From JABDIY01 sp963803875 (lineage in GTDB: Bacteria > Actinomycetota > Acidimicrobiia > Acidimicrobiales > SZUA-35), in NCBI GenBank assembly GCA_963803875.1, contig CAWDOA010000006.1, positions 62,001-126,000 on the forward strand: DNA of 64,000 nucleotides, written 5' to 3'. Shown piece by piece: positions 35,328 through 43,974 of this stretch. A program made the position numbers and the translations under genes. Position 1 is the first letter of the stretch. Every line of letters starts with the position of its first letter. The notes under the pieces are model-generated. The model was not told the DNA's origin and did not search any database. It saw only the letters and a program-made list of their open reading frames with translations.

Positions 35328-36960
35328 CTAGGCGATGGCGGCACGGAAGTTGGTGAAGGTGTCTCCCGGGAGGGGATGATGGAGGTTCCAAGTGATCTGA
35401 ATTGGTTGCTCTGACTGGTGCTCGACGTAGCTGGCCGTTCCAGCACAGCAGTATGGGGCGGTTCGACCGGACTGGTCCTTCTTGGCAGTGCGGATGAACA
35501 GGGCGATGGAACGGTCCCGAGCTTGGTGATGGATGTAGTTCTGTCCTCGCTCGCTTGCAACGGTGTCCTTGGCTTGGCTCTCCCAGTGGAAGAGGTGCTC
35601 GCTGATCGCATAGTCGAGGTACCGGGTGGTAGGGGAGTAGTCCTTGTCAGCTTTCTGGAGGGTGATGAACAGCAGATCGGTTCGGGTGGGTTCGTGCCAA
35701 TAGACACCGGTTTGAAGGGGCAGTGGTTTGGTCACCGTGGACGCCCCAAAGGCGGCAAGGATCTCTTCTCGGCTGTAGCTCGCGTGCACCTGCAGTGGCA
35801 CCGGATGGAGCAAGCCGAGGGGCCGGTGGAGATGGACGATCTGGTCTTCGAGTAGCGGTAGGACCTCCAGCACTTCGCGACGGCGGCCTTCGTGGCGCCA
35901 CAAGTCGGCTGCGGCCTCATAGAGGTGGGTGTATGTGTCCTTGCGAGGATTCAGAACGGTAAGGAGCAGGCCCTCGAACTGTCGGCGGGATCTCACGTCT
36001 AGGTCGGCGGATCTGCCGCTGGAATGGATAAGGCTCGATTTCGAACGGGGTGACGATCGCATCGTCTGTTGTCGCTGCTGCTGTCGCGCGTTGGAAGCGC
36101 TCGGGGTCGAAGGGTTCGAAGTGGGGATCGGCCCAGTAGGTGGCGAAGGTGCGGTCGAATGCGGAGACGAGGTCGGGATTGAGCCGTTGAGAGGCGCGCA
36201 CATTCCATTCGAGACCGGTGACCTGAGCTGAGAATGTGAGGTTTGAAGAGCCGATGTAGACAGTCGAGAAGCCACTGGATCGATGGAACATCCAGGCCTT
36301 GGCGTGAAGCCGCGTGCTCGAAATGTCGTAGGACACTTTCACTTCTGCGCCGAGATCGGCCAGCGCCTCGAGCGCTCTGAGCTCGGTGCTGCCGGTGTAG
36401 GTGGTCGTAATGATTCGCAGCGGTTTGCCCGCTTCGACGTGGCGGCGGAGGTGGGGAAGGAGTTGGCGGATGCCGGTCCAGCGGATGAACGCCAAGACGA
36501 GGTCGATTCGGTCAGCAGAGTCGATCTCTGCTTCGATCTCAGCGCCGACCGCTGGCTGATCGCGGGCGTTGGTCATCAACACCGTGTCACGCAACGGCGT
36601 GAGAGGGCGGCGAATTCGAACAGGCTCGTCGGTGGGAGCCAGTCGTTCCACGGCTGCGAGCCGTTCCAGTGGCTCGGCCAGGCTGCGACCGGCTTGGAGC
36701 GCATCGGGTTCGACACAATTGATGGCCGCCAGGACAGCCCGAGACAGGTGTAGTGCTGTTGTGGACCGATCGTCACTGCGGACGCCGGCCAGAGCGTCGC
36801 TCACCCAGCGGCCGAGAACCTCCCCAATCCGGTTTGGCAGCTCGGCGGGGTCGATGGCCTGCAGGTCGGCCCTCAGCCGTTCGGTTGAAAGCCCGTCGAG
36901 GCGTCGTCGGAGGAGTTCGTCGACGAGTTCGTCGTAGAGCCCGGGTTCGACTTCCGCCAT
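35328..36960 (-). pseudogene. PLD-helicase-DUF3427 gene with the helicase core deleted
   Basis: From the ATG at 36960 (GAGGAATTG upstream) the first ~320 residues form a PLD-type nuclease domain: IITTTYTGSTELRALEALAD, SSTRLHAKAWMFHR with the HxK motif, and YIGSSNLTFSA. It then reaches PFEIEPYPFQRQI, which is the start of a superfamily 2 helicase (Q motif). The next recognisable residues, in another frame, are RRQFEGLLLTVLNP and the DUF3427 end: YSREEILAAFG, TDLLFITLQKADKDYSPTTR and ISEHLFHWES. Walker A, DEAD/DEAH and motif VI are all missing. An internal loss of ~1.4 kb plus a frameshift at ~36000 explains this. Confidence 0.8.
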
Positions 36961-36977
36961 CGACAATTCCTCAGCTC

Positions 36978-37710
36978 TCACCCGGTGTTGGTGATTTCGA
37001 TGGTGTAGGTGTTGTTGTTTCGGGTGGTGGTTATGTAGAGGTAGTACTGGCCGCTGGTGGCGGGGGTGTAGGTGGTGATTTCGTCGGGTGCTGTAGCTGT
37101 TGGAGATGCAAGATGGCGTCGGATGTGCGGAAGGTGTCGATGTCGTAGTTGCCGGGTGGGACGAGGTAGAACTCGTGACTGGTTGTGAAGTTGGTTTTGA
37201 ATTTGAGTTCTTGGCCGGCGGTGAGGTTGATGTTGAAGATTTCGTAGGGTTTGGTGGCTTCGTCGATGACCGAGTCGATGGTGTCACCCACACTCACCGA
37301 CGAACCCGGGAACGTGGTGTCTCCGCTCGTCGCAACGACGCCGCTCAGCCCGGTGGACGGTGTGCTATCAGGCGGCACTTCAGCCGGGTCGTGGTTGTGG
37401 TCGTTGGAGGTCGAGGTGAGGTTGAAGTGGAGGTGGTACCCGCTGTGGTCGAAGTCGTCGAAGTCGGTTCGGTCGTGCTCGAGGACTGGTCGTTGCCGAC
37501 CGCAGCAGCGACGTTCTCGCCCGAAACGATGATGTTCACGTCTTGTGTCGATGGCTGTCCGACGACGCCGAAACCAAACAGAGCAAAGACACCTGCGGCG
37601 ATGGTGATCAGCGTGGCTATGCCACCGATCATCGGATCGCGAAGGAATTCAGCAAGTCTGCTCGCTATCGAAACCGGCCCGTCGACACCACCGGTTGTCT
37701 GCCTGCCCAT
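36978..37710 (-). pseudogene. Exported membrane-anchored protein with PPC-like domain, two frameshifts
   Basis: From the ATG at 37710: a transmembrane helix (IATLITIAAGVFALFGFGVV), a Thr/Ser-rich linker, and after a shift near 37370 an extracellular domain. That domain reads PGSSVSVGDTIDSVIDEATK and AGQELKFKTNFTTSHEFYLV. After a second shift near 37100 it ends EITTYTPATSGQYYLYITTR and IEITNTG. The last strand pattern is that of bacterial pre-peptidase C-terminal-like domains. The stop is 18 bases upstream of the PLD gene start, so the two were probably co-transcribed. Confidence 0.6.
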
Positions 37711-37880
37711 GGCACATGAGGTTACATGTTGACGCTGTTCGAACTAAAGATCCATGCCGCCGTCTCCCCAGAGGCGTCAGGCTCACCGCCGGTGTCCGAA
37801 GGCTTCTGCGTCAATCAGCGAGGGTGTCGTCATTGCTTTGTTGAAATAGCGGGACCGGTGTTTGGAATAGGCTGCGGCTG

Positions 37881-38870
37881 TTGATTGACATGGTCTTCCA
37901 GCGCAGGCTCCTCTATCTCGTCCCGGCGAGTTCGCTTCTGGTGCTCGGTGACTTGTTCTTGTTGGGTGCCAGGCTCCGCAGCTTGTTGCCCCAGGACCCC
38001 AACGACTACCTACTCTTCGCAGTCGTCTTCACCATTCCGCACATCCTTTTCGGCTTCTCGCCCCTCGTTCATGATCAAGTGCGCAAACAGGTTTCGGGTC
38101 GAACCCGGGCCACCGTTCAAGGCGCCGCGTTATTGACGGCTCTGTTGTTGGTGTTGCCTGTCCGTGCGTCATTCGTTGTGTTCTCGTTGGCGACAACCTG
38201 GCACATCGTGTCCCAACAGGCAGGAATCGCGGTTCTTGGCCACGGCCCCATCGGTGGCGTCGGTCGCTGGAAGTACTCGCTCGCTGCCTCCGCTGCGTGC
38301 ACCTACTTGGGATTGGCTTTCGAGACCGGAAGTCGGGGCCTTCTGATGGCTGGGTTGGTGGTTGCCGTCTTGGTCGCCGGTCCGCTGACAATCGGAATAA
38401 CGAGCGATATTCGAGAGGCCGAGGCTCTGCGTTATGTCGTTCTGGTTTGGCTCATAACCACCGCCGCCTCACTACTGGCACTGCTCGAGTATCCGTTCTT
38501 CGCGTTGGCGTTGCCGCGGGTCGTTCATGATCTGGCGGCGGTTGCGCTCTACGCCAAGGTTCACTCGAGCAGCGCCCAACGCACCGGCCCCCGACTGTTG
38601 GGCGTCGGAGCGTGCGCGTTCTTGTCGCTCGCGGTGTCACTAGGGGCCGCTACCCAACTCCGCCAGTACCTGTTGGTACCTCTGTTGTTCGTCACAATCT
38701 TGCACTACTTGTTCGAGGCGAGAGTCTGGAAGCGGGATGGCGCGTTCAGGGTTGCTCTGAAAGCCGGCTCGCAACTACCGCCGCTATCTCGTCGGCAAGG
38801 GCCGCCGATCCAGACTCATTCAGGTGGAAGCCGTCAGCCGCTAGCAGTCGAGCGAACTCAGCACCGGTGA
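37881..38870 (+). CDS. Multi-helix membrane protein with conserved histidines
   Basis: About 326 residues from the ATG at 37890 (a TTG at 37881 is also possible). There are eight to nine hydrophobic helices. Histidines recur inside helices: FTIPHILFGFSPLVHD, TTWHIVSQQAG, PRVVHDLAAVALYAKVH and ILHYLFEARVWK. The last motif, H-Y-x-x-[DE]-x-x-x-W-K, resembles a group of unnamed bacterial membrane proteins. A metal or heme site is possible but unproven. The C terminus overlaps the convergent SGNH gene by ~125 bases and may be out of frame there. Confidence 0.65.
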   Translation: MIDMVFQRRLLYLVPASSLLVLGDLFLLGARLRSLLPQDPNDYLLFAVVFTIPHILFGFSPLVHDQVRKQVSGRTRATVQGAALLTALLLVLPVRASFVVFSLATTWHIVSQQAGIAVLGHGPIGGVGRWKYSLAASAACTYLGLAFETGSRGLLMAGLVVAVLVAGPLTIGITSDIREAEALRYVVLVWLITTAASLLALLEYPFFALALPRVVHDLAAVALYAKVHSSSAQRTGPRLLGVGACAFLSLAVSLGAATQLRQYLLVPLLFVTILHYLFEARVWKRDGAFRVALKAGSQLPPLSRRQGPPIQTHSGGSRQPLAVERTQHR

Positions 38871-39493
38871 GTTCGGTGAGGTCGAGGACCACGAGGTTGT
38901 CGGTGGCGGCTGAGATTGTCGATGCGCCACTTCGCAAACGTTTTGAACGGTCGCTGAAGAACGAGCGACTGAAGCCTGGAAGTAGCTCGACGAACTCGAA
39001 GTCGACGGGTGGTACGTAGACGACCAGGTCTGGAAGTCTCAGCGAGTTGCTGGAGGAGAGATCCGAGCTGTGCGACCGACTCGTCGATTTCCATCGAAGG
39101 TCGAACAATGTCGTTGCCGCCCGCGACGACCACGACAACATCGGCATCCCCTGGAGCTCCGACCTGCCGCCCGACGTCTGCGACAGTCGCGCCGATCTCA
39201 GATCGATTCGTGATCGCGTGATCTGGCAGGGCACGATCGAGTTGTGCGGCCACCGACGTGAGAGGGTCTTGAACTCCAACACCGTATGCGATGCTGTCTC
39301 CGACGAGGAGCACACGCTGGTCGCTTGCTACCGGGCTTTCGTACCTTCGGGCAGCGGCTGCAAGATCTTCGCCCAGGTTCACCCGGTCGTAGAAGCGAGT
39401 GGTCTGGCGCACCGCTCCCACCGAGGCAACAAGTATCACCGCGATCCCCGTAAGCAGTAGGAGGTGTTGGAGCCGGTTGGGCAGTCTCACCAA
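38746..39493 (-). CDS. SGNH/GDSL hydrolase, membrane anchored, one frameshift
   Basis: About 248 residues when joined. An N-terminal helix (HLLLLTGIAVILVASVGA) anchors or exports it. Block I is VLLVGDSIAYGVG with the nucleophilic Ser. VVVVVAGGNDIVRPS is block III with the GxND, and DGFHLNESGSAAL is block V with the Asp-x-x-His pair. The frame changes near 39040 between LGSLLQQLAETS and SLRLPDLVVYVPPVDFEF. It is probably an esterase or lipase acting outside the cell. The gene is convergent with the preceding membrane protein. Confidence 0.8.
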
Positions 39494-39530
39494 ACCCGAC
39501 CCTAGTTGGTGACAGAGCTAGGCTTCGGCG

Positions 39531-39896
39531 GTGGATGAGAATCACGGAGGCGGCCCGACACAGCCGCCGCCCTCACCACAGCCACCGCCTGCCTTCAACC
39601 CGCAGTCAGTTCTCGGCACCCTGATTGTGGTTTTCGGAATTTTCGCCTGGCTTGCCATCGCCGTCGGCGTTGGGTTGGCGATCAGTTTCGGCGCCTGCTT
39701 CAAACAAGAGTGTTCTTCCCTCGAGGAAGGGGCGCCCGTCTGGGCCGGGCTTCTGGCTCTTGTTCTGCTCATCCCGTCGATCTCGGCGCTATTTCGCAGG
39801 CGGCTCAGGCTAGTGCACGTTGTGCTGTGCGGAATTCCGTTGGCCCTGGGACTCGTGCTGGTGTTGCTCAGCGCAGTAGCGGGTATCTCTCGCTAG
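39531..39896 (+). CDS. Small hypothetical membrane protein
   Basis: 121 residues from a GTG. A Pro/Gly-rich start (GGGPTQPPPSPQPPP) precedes three hydrophobic helices: TLIVVFGIFAWLAIAVGVGL, VWAGLLALVLLIPSISALF and VHVVLCGIPLALGLVLVLLS. Two cysteines flank a short loop (GACFKQECSS). No family is recognised. Coding character is supported by the clean helix pattern and GC-rich third positions. Confidence 0.6.
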   Translation: MDENHGGGPTQPPPSPQPPPAFNPQSVLGTLIVVFGIFAWLAIAVGVGLAISFGACFKQECSSLEEGAPVWAGLLALVLLIPSISALFRRRLRLVHVVLCGIPLALGLVLVLLSAVAGISR

Positions 39897-39991
39897 CGGC
39901 AGTTCAGGACCGACGCTCACGATGCCCGGGCTCTCCTGACCCAGACTGCACGTGTGAGACCTTTGCGGGATCCCACCGGTAGGTTGAGGCG

Positions 39992-40780
39992 GTGGCTGAG
40001 ACCACTGATTTCTCCCTGTTGGGCACAGTCGTGCGTGTGAAGGTGGATACAGGGCGGCTTCGGTCCTCTCGTCGGATCGCACAGGGAGTCATCGATCAGA
40101 TCAGGGCTCTGGAACGGATCTTCAACTTGTTCGACCCGTCGAGCGAGATCTCCTCGCTTCGTCGCACAGGCCAGACCGACAGCGCCGAGTTACGGGACGT
40201 ACTGGCCCAAGCCCACAGTTGGCATCGGGAGACCGACGGTCTATTCAACCCGGTCACCTCGCAACCAGCCGTGTTGCCGTGGCCGGCAACCGGCGCGGAG
40301 ACCACGGGTGAGACGAGCTATGCCGACCTGGATCTCAACGCCATCGCCAAAGGCTGGATCATCCAACGGGCCGCCGACTCGTGCCGTCACTACCGGCGGC
40401 TCACGATCGATGCCGGTGGTGACATCCTTCATCGGGGACACCCTTCCTTGGAAGTGGGCATCGAGAACCCAGCACTCCCGTACGACAACGCGCCGCCGCT
40501 GGGGCGGGTGATGCTCGACAACACATCAATTGCCACCAGCGGCCCGGCCCGTCGCGGGCCTCACCTTCGTCACCAGGAAGAGATCCCCGAGCATGCTGGT
40601 GTGATCAGCGCGTCGGTGGTGCACGAGTCGGCGTCGGCCGCAGATGCGTTGGCCACCGCACTCGCATCCGCTTCGATCGATCAAGCCATCGAGCTGTCCG
40701 AGCGACTTCAGCTCGACGCTCTGCTGGTCCGCAGCGACGGCTCCTCAACCTTGATTGGCAGTGGCTTCGAGCTCTACTAG
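39992..40780 (+). CDS. apbE: FAD:protein FMN transferase (ApbE family)
   Basis: 262 residues. Transfers FMN from FAD onto Ser/Thr of target proteins. The family motifs are DQIRALERIFNLFDPSSEIS, LDLNAIAKGWIIQRAAD (the FAD/Mg region) and LTIDAGGDILHRG. A late NTSIATSGPARRG and SASVVHESASAADALATALA carry the metal-binding Thr/Asp region. It is short and lacks a signal peptide, so flavinylation would happen before export. Its stop shares a CTAG with the convergent PepSY gene. Confidence 0.88.
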   Translation: MAETTDFSLLGTVVRVKVDTGRLRSSRRIAQGVIDQIRALERIFNLFDPSSEISSLRRTGQTDSAELRDVLAQAHSWHRETDGLFNPVTSQPAVLPWPATGAETTGETSYADLDLNAIAKGWIIQRAADSCRHYRRLTIDAGGDILHRGHPSLEVGIENPALPYDNAPPLGRVMLDNTSIATSGPARRGPHLRHQEEIPEHAGVISASVVHESASAADALATALASASIDQAIELSERLQLDALLVRSDGSSTLIGSGFELY

Positions 40781-41418
40781 AGCAGCGCCAGCCACATGAG
40801 GAATACGGCCACCACGATCCCGGCGACCGCGAGCGACAGGGCCGACCGCCGTCGTCGGCGGAGGAACAGTTGGATGGTGAGGCCGGTCAGTGAGATCAGC
40901 ACGAGAAGCGCCCCGGAGATGTCGACCACCAGTTTCCACACGCTGTCGCCGTCCCGCCCCTTGTGGAGTTCGTTCACCACGGTCAGCCAGCCCTGTTGGA
41001 CCTCGAGCAGTTCGAACGTGCCGGCTTCGGCGTCGAAGAAGAGATCTGCGCTGTACCCCGGGTTCTTGAACGTGATGGTGCCCTCGGTGCCCTCAGCGGA
41101 GAACTCCTTCACGTCACCCTTGACCCCGTAGTTCTGTCGCACGTGCTCTGACACAACGAGAAACTCGATCCGTCCGTCAACCAAGACACCGTCGGGGAGT
41201 TCGCCGTTTGTGGTGGTCCGGACCGGATCGGACCCGAAGGTCCAGTCCGGGTGATTGAGCGTGATCCCGGTGACACCGAAGAACAGCACCAGCAGGAGGC
41301 TGATCATGGAGGTGTAGGAGTGGAGGATCTGACTCCACCTCTGCCCCGAACGCTTCCACTTCTGCTGCCCGGCCCGCTTGGCTGCGGGGGACTGAATCCG
41401 TTCGGTAGTGCTCGTCAT
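40777..41418 (-). CDS. PepSY-associated membrane protein
   Basis: 213 residues from MTSTTERIQSP (an upstream TTG at 41475 would add 19). It has a first helix with LHSYTSMISLLLVLFFGVTG, an extracytoplasmic domain of ~90 residues and a second helix pair with DISGALLVLISLTGL. A histidine is in ITLNHPDW and another in VVNELHKGRDGD, as in the PepSY/ferric-reductase-like transmembrane family that holds heme or transfers electrons. It follows the DUF2271 gene, overlapping it if the TTG is used, and converges on apbE. Confidence 0.82.
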   Translation of the reverse strand: MTSTTERIQSPAAKRAGQQKWKRSGQRWSQILHSYTSMISLLLVLFFGVTGITLNHPDWTFGSDPVRTTTNGELPDGVLVDGRIEFLVVSEHVRQNYGVKGDVKEFSAEGTEGTITFKNPGYSADLFFDAEAGTFELLEVQQGWLTVVNELHKGRDGDSVWKLVVDISGALLVLISLTGLTIQLFLRRRRRSALSLAVAGIVVAVFLMWLALL

Positions 41419-41461
41419 CCGCCCGGCGGAACTGGTCGAGACCGGCGGGGCGGTCGGTACC

Positions 41462-42172
41462 TCAAACTGGCTCAACGGTCACCCCGGAGAGTTCGCCGTC
41501 TTCGGGAAGCACGACCCCCGAACCGGAAACGATCGGTGCGCACGAGACGCTGTGGGGTCCCCGCTCCCGAGCCGACTCGACGCACACCACAACCTCGTTG
41601 GCCGATACGATCTCGCCGTTCTCATCCAGTCCGTCCCACAGCAGGCTGTAGGAACCGGGGGTGCGGGTTGCCGAGCTGACGACCAAAACTTCGTCTTGAC
41701 CGCCGTTGCCGATGCGGGCCTGATCCACCCGCCACCAGTCCCTGAGATCATCGAGCCAGCGGGGACCCTTCTGGGACTGTTCGAACCACAGTTCCACGGT
41801 TCGGATCAGGGTTCCCGCGGTGTCTTCGATCCACACCGCCACATACGGGTTGAGGGGTTTTCCTCCCACGCCCATGGTGTAGGTGAAGTTGATCGCCACC
41901 GGTCCGAATGCTCGGGCTGCGGTGTCTGCGACGGTGGTCGTGCTCGTCTCGGGTTGGGTGGTGGAGCTGGTTGTGGTGGATTCCTGGGTGGTGGTCTGCT
42001 GGGACGTGGTGGTCGTTTCGTCGTTCGAGTCGGCGCCGAAGATAGCTTCGTCGCTGTCGCCGCAGGCTGCCAGCACCGCAGGAAACGCCATTGCTGCGCC
42101 GGCCGATGCAACGGCCTTCTGGAGAAAAGCACGCCGGGACTGGTTGTATCGGGGGAGTGAGGGTTCTGTCAT
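41462..42172 (-). CDS. DUF2271 protein with Tat/lipoprotein signal
   Basis: 236 residues. The signal has twin arginines in NQSRRAFLQKAVA and a lipobox VLAACGD. A Thr/Ser/Gln-rich linker follows. The DUF2271 domain (about 90-236) has NFTYTMGVGGKPLNPYVAVW, WRVDQARIGNGG and SATRTPGSYSLLWDGLDENG. The family accompanies ApbE and PepSY proteins in many bacteria and is thought to be part of extracytoplasmic redox modules. It heads the minus-strand pair DUF2271-PepSY. Confidence 0.87.
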   Translation of the reverse strand: MTEPSLPRYNQSRRAFLQKAVASAGAAMAFPAVLAACGDSDEAIFGADSNDETTTTSQQTTTQESTTTSSTTQPETSTTTVADTAARAFGPVAINFTYTMGVGGKPLNPYVAVWIEDTAGTLIRTVELWFEQSQKGPRWLDDLRDWWRVDQARIGNGGQDEVLVVSSATRTPGSYSLLWDGLDENGEIVSANEVVVCVESARERGPHSVSCAPIVSGSGVVLPEDGELSGVTVEPV

Positions 42173-42238
42173 TTTCGTACATCTGGATCGGGAGGGGGAG
42201 CACCACCATATTCAGGAGAACCTCTGTGTCCGGTTCAC

Positions 42239-42710
42239 GTGCGGCCGCTGCTCTTCAGCTCCGATTCAGTCAGATCGGCTAAGCGAGATCGGATCTCTGG
42301 CGACAAGCATGCTCAAGTCCTCCGCCTCTACAAGGCCTTCTTCAATCGAGAGCCCGACCTCGCCGGTGTCGAGTATTGGATCGAGGTCAGAGAGGGCGAG
42401 CGGCCCGAACTCGATGGTGCTCGAGACTCGTTCAACATCGCCCAAGCGTTAACCGGCGCGTCCGCGGCGTTCAAGAACCTCTACGGGAGCGATGTGAGCG
42501 ATGAGGTGTTCCTCACCCGGGTCTACGGAAACGTGCCTTCTCGGAGGATCGGATCCGGTCGGGTGATGCCTACTGGCTTGACATCTTGAAAGGAACCAAC
42601 AGTTCTGGCCTCAACCCGGACTTGGGCCGTCCTGACCGGGGCGGCGTGGTGTTACGTCGCCTTCGATACCGAATTCGTCACTCGTCCCGACAACCGGTAC
42701 GGCCAGACTA
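42239..42710 (+). pseudogene. DUF4214 domain fragment, frameshifted
   Basis: The frame has VLRLYKAFFNREPDLAGVEY and FKNLYGSDVSDEVFLTRVYG, two DUF4214 hallmarks. After a shift near 42535, DAYWLDILKGTNSSGLNPDL appears in another frame, and FDTEFVTR closes the domain. No signal peptide or true start precedes it. DUF4214 domains occur in secreted or S-layer-linked proteins; an intact example is at 53286-53960. Confidence 0.7.
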
Positions 42711-42750
42711 GAGCCCGACCGTTGCAGTGCTGACCGGTGCGACAACCGGC

Positions 42751-43585
42751 TCAGGAACCTCGATCCGGATCCTTGGCTCGGGTGGCTCGGGCGATCACAC
42801 GGTTCAGATAGAAGCGTGTGAACCCGGGGGCGGTTCCTGCCAGTCGGGCGACGACGGCGTGTCTTGGGATCGGCGTAGATGATCGGGCGCCGCCACTTGA
42901 TACCTCGGACGATTGCCTGCGCAACCCGGTCGGGCGGGATGGGTTTGATCGTTCCCGAGACCGCCCGCAGCTCGGGCGGTTTGAGCGGTTCTTCATAAGC
43001 CAATTGCGGCGTATCAACGTCGGACGGGAACACGCAGGCAACGTGAATCCCGTGCGGTTTGAGTTCGTAGCGGAGAATGTCGCACAGCCCCCGGACCGCG
43101 AATTTGGCGGGACCGTAGGCGGAATAGCCGAAGACCCCGAGCAACCCGGCCGTGGATGAGATGCACACGATCGTGCCCTCACCTCGCTCCACCATCGAGC
43201 CGACGACAGCCTTGACGGCGTACAGCGTGCCGAAATAGTCGACCGCCATCTCCCGCTCGAACTCGTCGATCGCCAATTCTTGGAAGTAGCCGGGATGAAC
43301 GATTCCGGCACATGTAATCAGCACGTCGCACGGACCATGGACCGACACCGATCTTTCGATCGCAGCCTCCAAGCCGACCCGATCGGCAACGTCGGCTGCC
43401 TCCAGGTGAACGTGGTCGCCGCCTGCGATGGGACGCTCACGCAGCGCCTCGAGGTACTCGTCGTCCAGGGCGATCACCGAAACCCGGGCACCGCCTGCCA
43501 CCAACCGCCGGACCGTGGCCAGACCGATCCCGCTCGAACCACCCGTGACGATGACGTGCTTGTTCTTCAGCCGGGAGCGTTTCAT
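42751..43585 (-). CDS. Short-chain dehydrogenase/reductase, frameshift near the C terminus
   Basis: About 278 residues. The NADP site is VIVTGGSSGIGLATVRRLVA. The Tyr-x-x-x-Lys catalytic pair is in YSAYGPAKFAVRG, with the Ser in CISSTAGLLG. The order of motifs resembles 3-ketodihydrosphingosine reductase-like SDRs. Near 42870 the frame changes from YADPKTRRRRP to VARLAGTAPGFTRFYLNRVI and ends at 42751. The ATG overlaps the stop of the upstream membrane protein (ATGA), so it ends the operon that starts with the LysA-like gene. Confidence 0.85.
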
Positions 43586-43974
43586 AGGAACCGGACCAGC
43601 AGGATCAGCGACATGGTCAGGACGCCGGCCACCACGGCGAGATTGGCGATCCCGTCTCGTTCACGGGCGAACAGTCCGGTTCGCCAGAAATAGGCGGCGT
43701 CCAGAATGCCGAGAAAGGCCAGCATTCCGGCTGCCACCAGGGCCAGTCGCTCACCGAGCGATTCCTCGAGGACGAGCAACACCGCAGCCACCACCAGCAC
43801 CACCGCCAGCACGGAATCGCTGAAGACGAACGGGGCCTCGTGGTCGACGTACCCCTCGGGTAGCCATTCCTGATCATGCTCCTGGCGAAACCAGGTCAGC
43901 CAGAAGCCGGCGATGCCCAGGGCGGTTACCACCATGAGCCCGGCGATGACCCAGAGGCCGGCATCGTCGGTCAC
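43582..43974 (-). CDS. Small four-helix membrane protein in the LysA-like operon
   Basis: 130 residues from a GTG at 43974 that overlaps the stop of the LysA-like gene (GTGA). About four hydrophobic helices: LWVIAGLMVVTALGIAGFWL, VLAVVLVVAAVLLVLEESLG, LVAAGMLAFLGILDAAYFW and NLAVVAGVLTMSLILLVRF. Between the first and second is a charged loop, RQEHDQEWLPEGYVDHE. No family is recognised. Coupling to both neighbours by four-base overlaps shows that all three belong to one pathway or complex. Confidence 0.75.
   Translation of the reverse strand: MTDDAGLWVIAGLMVVTALGIAGFWLTWFRQEHDQEWLPEGYVDHEAPFVFSDSVLAVVLVVAAVLLVLEESLGERLALVAAGMLAFLGILDAAYFWRTGLFARERDGIANLAVVAGVLTMSLILLVRFL

Noticed and set aside
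37251..37532. Plus-strand frame opposite the PPC-like protein
   Set aside because: It reflects the Thr-rich linker on the other strand and has no motif.
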